Assembly: GCA_963210315.1 (NCBI GenBank)
Contig: OY723303.1
Span: 1,116,001 to 1,180,000 of the forward strand
Reading direction: 5' to 3'
DNA from: Rhynchopus euleeides
Taxonomy: Eukaryota > Euglenozoa > Diplonemea > Diplonemida > Diplonemidae
Length of the DNA: 64,000 nt
Of this stretch, positions 39,787 through 49,000 are shown in pieces (the first letter of the stretch is position 1; each line of letters begins with the position of its first letter). The position numbers and the translations under genes were made by a program. The notes below the pieces were generated by a model that had not been told where the DNA came from, searched no databases, and saw nothing but the letters and a program-made list of their open reading frames with translations.

Positions 39787-41307
39787 GGCTGGGGGGTGCT
39801 GTTTGGCCCCACCCTGTTCCCTGGTCTGCTGTGGAGCAGGTGCACTCGTGCTGCACTCAGGGATGTGATAGAGTCATCCGACCCAACCGTGTCGCATTGC
39901 TGATGTCTTGATAGAATGTTCGCACGCCGGCTGTCCTTTGTGTTGGCGTGCTGTTATTGTACTTGAGCGGTTTATGGAATTTCAGCCACTTGTTGAATTG
40001 CATCATCTGGAACTGGCCCTTCTTTTCGTGTCCTTACAATTACAATTACAGCTGCAGTTGCAGTTGGATCTGCGTCTGCCTTGGACAGGACACGGCACAT
40101 CGGGGACCCTCCCCTGATAGAACGGAGCGCCAGAATCATCCATTATTCATTCATTTTCCACACATCTGTTTTGTTTGATCCCGTTGGTATATCACTGCTG
40201 CTGCGGTAGGCAGGCCGACAGGCTTGCAGTGCAGCACTGCATCATCCTTATACAAGAGAGCCGCACAGGCCGCACTCTTCTTCCCAGCGCATGCGGTCTG
40301 TGCCTTTCAAAGCTGATGCAGACGATACTGCACGGATGCAGGTGGGTCGCATGACTCATCAAGCCCGTGTCGGTGTCGGTGTTGCTTACCTTCTTGACCT
40401 TTTTGGTGTCTGCACATCCCAGCACATTGGGAGCGCATTTCCCTTTTCCACCTGTGAGCCGTGCCCCGCCCACCACACCCCCTCCACCCGTGGTGCACTT
40501 CCACGTATCCCCGTGCCTTTGTGGGCAACGGTGTGTTTTCCACTCCAACAAGCTTGTGTTGCGTGAGTGTGAAGATGTCGATGGGAATGCACGCTGCTTA
40601 CAGTGGACTTTACGCAAAAGGCGAACCAGGAACACCGCTGTGTCTATGCATTGTGATGAAAGCAAGCCACTGCCCGCACGTGCACACACAACCAAGGCTT
40701 CTTCTTCGTGGGTGCCGCTGAGGTGAACCCACAGGTGGAAGCCAGCTCGAAGGGTGCCCCGCATGTTCCGTGCTGCGGGTGCCTTTGCTCTTTCGTTTGA
40801 AATGCAGGAACCCGGTTCTTGTCGTTGCGGACTGCTTTGCCTGTCGCTTTGTGTTTCTTTGCATGAAGTGATCCAGTGTCCACATGGTGTGATTGCGCGC
40901 TTAGTTTGCTGTGCTCATTCGTGGACTCCTGTTCGATCCCAGTTCGCTCATGCAACATTGCTTCCTGCATGTGATGCGATGTGGTGCTGAGTGATGTGAG
41001 CCACACACAGGCAACTGTCGCCAGGTCTCACAGTCCAGGCTTCTCCCCCACACGACCTCCCCAGCCCAACCCAGGCCCCCTGCCGAGGCCGTGCCATGAG
41101 TGCTGAAGAGTCGTGCGTTGGCGGCAGAGCTGCCTCTCCTCGCCCCCTCCCGCTCCGCCTGTGTGCTTCATTCCTGCCAAGGAAGTGGCACCTTTGCTGC
41201 GTTCATGTGACTGTGCACTTGTGCCCATCTGCTTCATGAAGCCATTCCCCCCCCAACACACCACCCCACCAACACAGGTTGTCCAGGCTACAGCAACACC
41301 AGGGGAT
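39787..41307. other. Intergenic region
   Basis: No convincing gene. Composition is mixed, with a small (TTACAA)n-like patch near 40035. The final part, from about 41143, belongs to the tandemly duplicated unit and ends in a C-rich tract with CCAACACAG at 41278, the likely trans-splice acceptor of the following gene. Confidence 0.45.
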
Positions 41308-41868
41308 ATGCAGACGCCACTTCTTCAATCGAAGCCTGCCGAGCATGACTCCTTCTGGTACCCCGGTGATGGTGGTGCAGCTGAGGGTGCCCCTGTGGAG
41401 GGATGCCAGGTGCAGCGCTGCGTGTGGGTGACGAGTGTGGTGTGTGTGGGGCTTGGTGTCACCTCACTGTCGGTGCTCATGATCGTCCTTGCGTCTCTCG
41501 CTGAGAAAGGGGACGGTGCTATTCCCGCATATGCCGATTTTGCCGTCATGGGTGCAATCCGCATTGGGGTGCTCCTGCTTGTGGGGTGCTTGTGTGGGAT
41601 GTTCGGGTGGACTGCAGTGTCTCGCCGCACCTGCATCCGCACACTGGTGATCTGTGCTGCTGTCGTTATCTTCGGGCTGGTCGTGGCGTTGGTGATCGGC
41701 TTCGCGCGTCATCATTACGATGATCCCTTCCTTTGGATCTTGTGTGGCACACTCTCGGGCATCACTGTGGTGGCCCTCGGGGTGTGGCTGCTGATGCGTC
41801 TCACAGTGTGCAGGAGGCCTGGGGATGAAAGCCATGCTGCCGATACATCTGCCATGGTTGAGGTGTGA
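41308..41868 (+). CDS. Four-helix membrane protein, paralogue A
   Basis: 186 residues, starting at the ATG 30 bases after the AG at 41278. After a soluble N-terminal ~35 residues come four hydrophobic helices: VTSVVCVGLGVTSLSVLMIV, a helix around GAIRIGVLLLVGCLCGMFG, LVICAAVVIFGLVVALVIGF and GTLSGITVVALGVWLLMRL. The short C-terminal tail is polar. The topology suggests both ends on the same side, with two exposed loops, GAIPAYADFAV and RHHYDDPFL. No family recognised. It is a close paralogue of the gene at 43249-43806; the loops and the N-terminus are where the two differ. Confidence 0.8.
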   Translation: MQTPLLQSKPAEHDSFWYPGDGGAAEGAPVEGCQVQRCVWVTSVVCVGLGVTSLSVLMIVLASLAEKGDGAIPAYADFAVMGAIRIGVLLLVGCLCGMFGWTAVSRRTCIRTLVICAAVVIFGLVVALVIGFARHHYDDPFLWILCGTLSGITVVALGVWLLMRLTVCRRPGDESHAADTSAMVEV

Positions 41869-42318
41869 GTACTGGCCGCAAAGTTGCGGCGCACGGACTC
41901 GCTGGCCCATTCCCTCTTTCCTGACCCCTGCTTGTTAAGAATGTCGATGTTGCGCACAACCGACTGACTTCCAGGCTCCTCCCGGTTATGGTGTGACACT
42001 TTGCCACCCATTGTCTTCAGCATTATCCATACTGGATTCTTGTCTGCCACCTCACCCTCACCCTTGCCCTGAAACTGCAGGACTTGAGGAAGGACCTGCC
42101 TCAGGGATGTACCTTGCCACCTATGTCTTGTCCTTGTGTTTCCCCTTGTTGATGTCTTGTTCTTCTCCCCTTCTCTGGCTGCCCTATGCTCGAACACAGT
42201 TGGCTTCGCTCTGTGTCAGACTGTGTGAGTGTGGCATCCATCGCCACCATGCTCGCATTTCTGCCCCTTCAGTGTGGAAGCCCTCTGTGTTTGTGACAGT
42301 TTGTTGTCCCGATTTGTC

Positions 42319-42856
42319 CCCTCATGACCCCTCATTCTCCACCAGGGGGGATAAAATCCAACTTGCTGCCTTCACGTGGCGCCCCCTGTGATTACCCTCC
42401 TCCGAGGGGAAACTAAAGCAAGCTCTGGTAACTCTTTTTCCGCTGTGTGCCCTGTTTCATATATGCGGAGGGGCCCTTTCTGCACGGCTTTGGTTTTATT
42501 GATGTTGTGGTGTGCGTGGTTTATTTTCCCTTTTTTTGTTGTTTTCGCAGCATTTTATGCTGTCGGGTGAGCTTCCGCCCCATGGGAGGCGCTCCTTCCG
42601 GCTTGCGCTGCCCACCCATCCCACCCCCGTCCCCTTCCCACATTCTTTCTTTTCTTTTAGGGGAGACGTCCTCGCAGTGGCTGTTTGGCCTGACGCGATT
42701 CCCCGCCTCAAAGCAGACCCACCTGGCAGCTACTCAAGGCACATGAGGAGTGAGAGGTGTCAACGGGCGCAACGCCCCTCCCTGCGGTCCGGCTTCCGCC
42801 ACGTGGCTGACTCAAAGCAGCGAAGTGACCAACGGGAGCGACATGAAAAAAAAAAA
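42319..42856 (+). mobile_element. Short non-LTR retroelement sharing the LINE 3' tail
   Basis: A 538-bp insertion with poly(A) end and 5-bp target duplication TTGTC (42314-42318 and 42857-42861). The empty site is preserved in the tandem paralogue near 44258. Its last ~200 bp (from about 42655, GGGGAGACGTCCTCGCAGTG onward) match the 3' end of the Ingi-like LINE at 10440-10639, including the pyrimidine-rich lead-in and A-tail. The first ~330 bp do not match that LINE by eye. It is therefore either a SINE-like parasite that borrowed the LINE tail, or a 5'-truncated member of a sister LINE family. No tRNA-like promoter is evident. Confidence 0.85.
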
Positions 42857-43248
42857 TTGTCTGACGCCCTCAACGCACCCTGTGGCCACGTTTGCCGCAC
42901 CTGCTACGTTCGTTCATTAGTGACTGGCTTCCTCGATCTGTAATTGACCCAAGACCTCACCCCTCCCCACCACCCTGCTGCCCCGTTGCCTTGCCACATG
43001 CCCTGCAACGCTGCGTCTGCCTGCTCTGTCAGACGAATCTGCGAGTTGCAATTGCAGGGGAAGGGGCTGAAAGGTGGGGATCTGTCCCTCCCGCTCCGCC
43101 TGTGTGCTTCATTCCTGCCAAGGAAGTGGCACGTGTGCTGCGTTGATATGACTGTACACTGGTGCCCATCTGCTTCATGAAGCCATCCCCCCTACAGCAC
43201 ACCACCCCACCAACACAGGTTGTCCAGGCCACAGCAACACCAGGGGAT

Positions 43249-43806
43249 ATGCAGGCCGAACCTCAGGAGCCGAAGCCTGCCGAGCATGACTCCTTCTGGT
43301 ACCCCGGTGATGGTGGTGCAGCTGAGGGTGCCCCTGTGGAGGGATGCCAGGTGCAGCGCTGCGTGTGGGTGACGAGTGTGGTGTGTGTGGGGCTTGGTGT
43401 CGCCTCACTGTCGGTGCTCATGATCGTCATTGCGTCTCTCGCTGAGAAAGGGGACGGTGATATTCCCGCACATGTCGGTGTCGCCATGATTGGTGCAATC
43501 GGCACTGGGGTGCTCCTGCTTGTGGGGTGCTTGTGTGGGATGTTCGGGTGGACTGCAGTGTCTCGCCGCACCTGCATCCGCACACTGGTGATCTGTGCTG
43601 CTGTCGTCATCTTCGGGCTGGTCGTGGCGTTGGTGATCGGCTTCGCGCGTGATTACGATGATTTCTTCCTTTGGTTCTTCTGTGGCACACTCTCGGGCAT
43701 CACTGTGGTGGCCCTCGGGGTGTGGCTGCTGATGCGTCTCACAGTGTGCAGGAGGCCTGGGGATGAAAGCCATGCTGCCGATGCATCTGCCATGGTTGAG
43801 GTGTGA
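43249..43806 (+). CDS. Four-helix membrane protein, paralogue B
   Basis: 185 residues, starting at the ATG 33 bases after CCAACACAG (ending 43217). It has the same four-helix layout as paralogue A. Differences are clustered: the first ten residues (QAEPQEPKP against QTPLLQSKP), the first loop and start of helix two (DIPAHVGVAMIGAIGTG against AIPAYADFAVMGAIRIG), and the last loop (RDYDDFFLWFFCG against RHHYDDPFLWILCG). Between these patches the proteins are identical or nearly so. Function unknown. Confidence 0.8.
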   Translation: MQAEPQEPKPAEHDSFWYPGDGGAAEGAPVEGCQVQRCVWVTSVVCVGLGVASLSVLMIVIASLAEKGDGDIPAHVGVAMIGAIGTGVLLLVGCLCGMFGWTAVSRRTCIRTLVICAAVVIFGLVVALVIGFARDYDDFFLWFFCGTLSGITVVALGVWLLMRLTVCRRPGDESHAADASAMVEV

Positions 43807-44337
43807 GTACTGGCCGCAAAGTTGCAGCGCGCGGACTCGCTGGCCCATTCCCTCTTTCCTGACCCCTGCTTGTTAAGAATGTCGATGTTGCGCACAACCG
43901 ACTGACTTCCAGGCTCCTCCCGGTTATCGTGTGACACTTTGCCACCCATTGTCTTCAGCATTATCCATACTGGATTCTTGTCTGCCACCTCACCCTCACC
44001 CTTGCCCTGAAACTGCAGGACTTGAGGAAGGACCTGCCTCAGGGATGTACCTTGCCACCTATGTCTTGTCCTTGTGTTTCCCCTTGTTGATGTCTTGTTC
44101 TTCTCCCCTTCTCTGGCTGCCCTATGCTCGAACACAGTTGGCTTCGCTCTGTGTCAGACTGTGTGAGTGTGGCATCCATTGTCACCATGCTCGCATTTCT
44201 GCCCCTTCAGTGTGGAAGCCCTCTGTGTTTGTGACAGTTTGTTGTCCCGATTTGTCTGACGCCTTCAACGCACCCTGTGGCCACGTTTGCCGCACCTGCT
44301 ACGTTCGTTCATTAGTGACTGGCTTCCTCAGTGTAAG

Positions 44338-44830
44338 TGACCAATGACGAATCCCCGACCCCCTTCCCCGACGTCTGATAGTGGGAACCAAATCACGTTT
44401 ATGCACGCCGTCACAGCCTACATTGCAACACCACAACACAGTATTGCACTGGATCTCAGAATCAACCCGCATAGCGAGTGAAGGGAGATCAACCTTGCGC
44501 TTCCTTCTATTTCAATTACAATACCCCATTCCCCCCGCCCTCTTGCCTTCCACTATGCCCTCCAACAGCGCGCCTCCCTCTCAAGCAGTGTCAACCCCTC
44601 AACTCATCAGAGCACCCACAGAGCCAACCCACACACACGCACCCCCCACCCCCCACCCCCGAAGCTGCTCAGCTGCTAAGGTGCTGGGAGACTTACTTTT
44701 CCATTCACTCTCGACGATCACACCCCCACCGTCTGCTCGCCGGAGCAAGGTGAGTCTGTTGCAGATCCTGGTGGGGCCGGGAGCCAGCGGAGAGGTGCCA
44801 GACCAGGCCCGCTGATACCACAACACCGTC
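44338..44830. other. Leader region of the carrier gene
   Basis: No separate gene. A good copy of the dispersed motif lies at about 44679-44752 (GGTGCTGGGAGACTT..., CATTCACTCTCGAC..., then a C-rich tract and CGGAGCAAG). A further AG (GTTGCAG, ending 44764) lies 66 bases before the carrier ATG. Either could be the trans-splice site. Confidence 0.5.
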
Positions 44831-46072
44831 ATGGCCGCCACCGCCGCCACCACCGCCACTGCCACCTCCCCCGCCACCCCTACCTCCTCATCGAGCGCCG
44901 CTGCGCCGAGCTGCCACGCCTCTCCCGCCAACCCTGCACCTACCGCTGTGCCGGAGTGCGCTGTCGTGGCACTCCCGTCAGGCCGCATGGTGTGGGACAT
45001 GCTCAAGGTACCGCCGGAGGGGCTGCACCAGCTGCATCAGCTGCAGCAGCTCCCGCTTACTTCTTCCTCGTCTGCTGCGCGGGGTCAGGGTCAGGCTGAC
45101 CTGACGCTAGCGGAGAGAATGGGCGCTGCGTGTGTGGGCAGTGTCCTGGTCGCCTTGACAATGACCCCCCTGGACGTCGCGAAGATCCGACTCCAGGCGT
45201 CAGAGAATGAGACGGCGCAGCCGCGCCGCTGCAGCACGACAACCCATGTGCAGAACCCGCGCTGCCAGGACTTCATCATCCGCGACGGGATATGCGAGAT
45301 CCGGGAGCTCAAGAGCAGGTGGCCCCGCTGGTTCCACCACCCCTTTGCCGGGTGCCCCGACCAGGGCCTCGGTGCCGTGCTGCGCAGCACCCTGAGGGAG
45401 GAGGGGGTCCGTGGGCTCTACGCTGGGATCGTCCCCACCATCGCGATGTCCATCCCCAACAACGTCCTCTACTTTGCTGCCTATGAGTCCATCCGTGACA
45501 AGCTGCGTGGGTTTAAAGAGACGGAGGCGGTGGCGCCCGTGGTGGGGGGGACGTCGGCCCGCATGGTTGCCTCTGCAGCCACAGCGCCTCTGGAATTCAT
45601 CCGCACCCGCAGGCAGGCGGGGCTGAGCTTCGCGCAGATCCGTGCTGGCGTGGCGGGCACCGGGATGAAGAGCCTCTGGCGGGGGACCGTCCCGACGCTG
45701 TGGCGGGACGTGCCCTTCTCCGCAATGTATTGGGCGATGTACGAAGGGTTCAAACAGCGCCTCACCACGGAGCACAGCCTCGGTGCGAATTCTGCGGCGT
45801 TCATCTCGGGTGGTGTGGCAGGGTCCATCTCCGCTGCCCTGACGATGCCTTTCGACGTGCTGAAGACACGCGTCCAGGTTGAGATGTCCTGTGGAGACCG
45901 TAGCCCTGGCCTTGTCGGGAATATCCGCGATGTGATCAAGAGTGACGGGCCCTCAGGCTTGTTTGTTGGCCTTGTCCCGCGTGTACTGCGCGCAGGCCCG
46001 AGTTGCGCTATCATGATTGCCTCCTACGAAACTGTCAAGTCCTACCTCGCCGTGCACCAAGAGACGTCGTAG
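44831..46072 (+). CDS. Mitochondrial carrier of SLC25A39/40 (MTM1) type
   Basis: 413 residues with the three carrier repeats and their signatures TPLDVAKIR (~111), APLEFIRTR (~256) and MPFDVLKTR (~340); each repeat ends in G-containing matrix-helix motifs such as GVRGLYAGIVP and GMKSLWRGTVP. The first matrix loop is lengthened by about 50 residues and carries four Cys (134, 145, 155, 175). That loop insertion is characteristic of the SLC25A39/40/Mtm1 branch, which imports glutathione into mitochondria and whose loop Cys sense iron-sulfur status. A Ser/Ala/Thr-rich N-terminal ~90 residues may extend outside the membrane; carriers normally need no cleaved presequence. It acts in the inner mitochondrial membrane. 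The subfamily rests on the loop and general pattern, so it is fairly but not fully sure. Confidence 0.85.
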   Translation: MAATAATTATATSPATPTSSSSAAAPSCHASPANPAPTAVPECAVVALPSGRMVWDMLKVPPEGLHQLHQLQQLPLTSSSSAARGQGQADLTLAERMGAACVGSVLVALTMTPLDVAKIRLQASENETAQPRRCSTTTHVQNPRCQDFIIRDGICEIRELKSRWPRWFHHPFAGCPDQGLGAVLRSTLREEGVRGLYAGIVPTIAMSIPNNVLYFAAYESIRDKLRGFKETEAVAPVVGGTSARMVASAATAPLEFIRTRRQAGLSFAQIRAGVAGTGMKSLWRGTVPTLWRDVPFSAMYWAMYEGFKQRLTTEHSLGANSAAFISGGVAGSISAALTMPFDVLKTRVQVEMSCGDRSPGLVGNIRDVIKSDGPSGLFVGLVPRVLRAGPSCAIMIASYETVKSYLAVHQETS

Positions 46073-49000
46073 ACAGGGCTCTATGCTGTGACCGGGTGTG
46101 TGGGGTGGTGGTGGTGTAGATTGCGTCTGGTCTCGTGTTGTCCGAGAGGCGAAGTGGGGTGAAGGGGGTAGGGTGTGTGGCAGGCGTGTGTGGTGTTGTT
46201 TATGTTACTTCTGTATTGTTTTTTTTGCTCCAGAGAGCAACATGTCAAACAGCAATCTATGCGAACGAATAAGAGAAGGCATGGGATAGGGGGGTGGTGC
46301 TGGGGCGGACCGGTATCGAAGCAACAGGGGGCCAACCGACTCGCTTTCGGGTGGTGGAAGTTGGGTTGGTGATTCGCTCCAAAAAAAATGCTGGAAACCG
46401 AGCCTGCGAACAAATTTTTCGGTGTGCGCACACTGCAACGCTTTGAAGCAGTCCCCTGCCAGGGGGGGGTTGCCGAATTTCCTCCCGTTGTGGCAGCAGT
46501 TGGCACCCAACATCCAGTAGTAGTAGGGGGCCATCTAGATGAAACAGAAGACTCAAGGGACATTCGCTCAGAAGCGCAGTGCAGAAAAGTGACAATCTCG
46601 CCAATGAAGAGACATCACTGACATACTGACACAGACCGAAGGCCCCCTAAGTCACCAAGTCTATACTCTGATCTCTCGCCTGGCTGTATCACCTCATCTC
46701 GCCTCGTGCCCCTGAGATGAGAAGGAAAAGCGTGGGCCATTGCTGACTGCTTGTCCTTGGTGTCATGCGGCTGCGCTGCTTGCAGTGCATTTGGGTATGG
46801 CCCGTGCATGCCTTTCCTCTTATCGTCTCCTCGCTCCTCAACCCCCCCCCCCTGACAGAGAGCGTTGTGTCGCCAGGCACGCAGTAGCCCCGCATACTAG
46901 CCCAATGACGGCAGTGGGCATCCCTGTCCCCTCTGTTTGTGTGGGTGTTGCTGTGGCAAAGTGTGCAGACCGGAGGTGAAACGAATAAATTTGCCCCCTC
47001 TGGGGAATCCGGCGATCTTTGACTGCAGCCTTCAACGTATTTTTTCGAAGGAGGTCACCCCAAAATACCGAATTTACCGTTTTTACCGTTTTTACCGCTA
47101 GTTTACCGCTGGGCCTTTGTCACAAAACCGGTTTTTTTACCGGTAACCGGACATGGGACACGCGGGACAGGCGGACCGGTAAAACCGGTAGGTGGCACCG
47201 GTTTTTTTGTGTCTTGTCAAAACTTTTTTGGCGGTTTTCTGGTGACCGTCCATAGGGGGACCCTTTTCAAAAAATTTTCCGGGGTGGGCCTATTTTGCAT
47301 ATTTGAGCCCGATTTCAAAGGAATTTCTGAGTTTTGAGCCCGTTTTGAGGCCTAAAACGCGTCATCGAATTTCCATTTTTCTGCCCATACGGGCAGGGAC
47401 TTGGCCAAAATAGCTCAAATTTTTTTCCGGGGGGCTTCGCCCCCCGGACCCCCCATGTGGGGGGCGTGCGGTAGCCGACGCCCTTTTGTGCTCGCCTCCT
47501 CCCTCCGACACCTCGTCGATCTCTTTCCTGCTTGGTCGGTACCGAAGCCGTCTCGACGCCCTGACTTCCAGGTTTGGAGAGGGCTGCGTGAGGGTTGCGA
47601 ACGTGCGTGCCTGGGGGGGGCACCCGTCAGTGAGTCATTGAGTGAGGGCGTCGGGCGCAGAAGCCGTGGCAACGCGGAGCAATGTGTCCCTTCAGCGCCA
47701 CCGCGAAACCTCCCGTTGGTGGCCGTCGGCCACCAACGGGATGTTTCGCGGGATTACTGCTGCAGACGAACGACCAATGGCGGCGGCTCCACATACTGAC
47801 CGGAGTCGACACGTGGGCACCCCGTGGTACCCAGCGTGCCGCCGTCAGTCTCCTCGCGGTCGACTTCACCTTGGCGAAGCGGAGGTGTGCCGCTCACAGG
47901 TGCCACCATCGCATGCCGCGTCGTGGTGGATGGTGGAGCGTTGCAGTGCAGTGTGCTCCTCAACTTTGTGTCACGCTTCCTGCACCTGGGTGTGGACAAG
48001 GGGTGTGCTCACTTCTCGCAGCATCGAGCTGGCGGTGGGTGGCACGTGCTGGAGCTGCGCGACTTCCAGGTTGATCTGGTGCAGACCTGAGGATGGCGTG
48101 GCTGGCGCAGGGAGGTCCAGTGGGACGCCCGGACCGGCACTCCTGAGGCCGTCTGCCATGTCCTCCCCCCGCGCGCCCGGGCGGTGCCTTCGCTTGCTGT
48201 CGAGCGACCGAGTCTCTGGGGTACGGCTTCAAAAGTAGACCGTGCCTGGCACCAACGACCTGTGTCCGTGCGTTGCTGACCGTGCACTGCTCTCGTTTCG
48301 AGTCCCTATCAGCAGCACCAAGTCGTACATCGCCGTACTGGGCTGTGCCGGTCCCCTAACCCCGTCCCCGTGTCGCGGGGCAGTGGGTGACCACGGGGTG
48401 GATTCCCTAACACCCCACCCGCGAGGCCGGGTACAGGAAGCGTCCCCAAAAATTCTGGAATTTGAAAAAAATGAGCCACTTTGCTAAACTGGACCCAACT
48501 CCCCACACTCTTTTTTTGGTCATTTTCCCCGATTTTACCGGTTTGTCCCCGGATGTCCCCCCGTGTCTTAAGGTGACCTCCGAACATAATTTTCATGCAA
48601 AAAAAAAACACGCTGGGCGCATGCTTTAGATACACATTACCACAATCTAGCTGGCAGCCCATCATATCATGTTGGGAGTGGGTTCGTGTTGGGCTTGTTG
48701 CCCGGGTGAACTATGCCGAAACTGAAAGGTCGGAGGGAGGGGGGGGAGGGGTGGTGGGTGGGTGGGAGGGTGAATGTGTATTGGTGAGAGAGAGAGAGAG
48801 AGTCAGAGCCCCCGCCTTCAACAGCTCGGGGGTGGGCAGTTTGTAGTTTTGTCAAAAGGGCGCAGAGAAAAAATGGTCCCGAGAAACCCCGATGAACGAA
48901 CAGAACAGGGGGAGCGCGGCGGCGGCTGGGGGGCGCAAAGCAAACCCAATCATACCGCCACCTCCTCCCCCCGCCCCTTTTTTATTGCAATCATCCGTTC

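Larger units (their letters stand above)
41143..44337 (+). repeat. Tandem duplication of a membrane-protein gene
   Basis: Copy A runs from about 41143 to 42318 and continues after an inserted retroelement from 42862 to about 42930. Copy B runs from about 43087 to 44337. Each includes the 5' flank, the ~560-bp gene and about 500 bp of 3' flank. The 3' flanks are almost identical (about five differences over ~440 bp), while the coding parts differ more. Because the retroelement is absent from copy B, it inserted after the duplication. Confidence 0.93.

Noticed and set aside
47690-48240. Weak resemblance of a few residues to an integrase-type protein
   Set aside because: Too short and without any catalytic pattern; frames change repeatedly and composition looks like chance.
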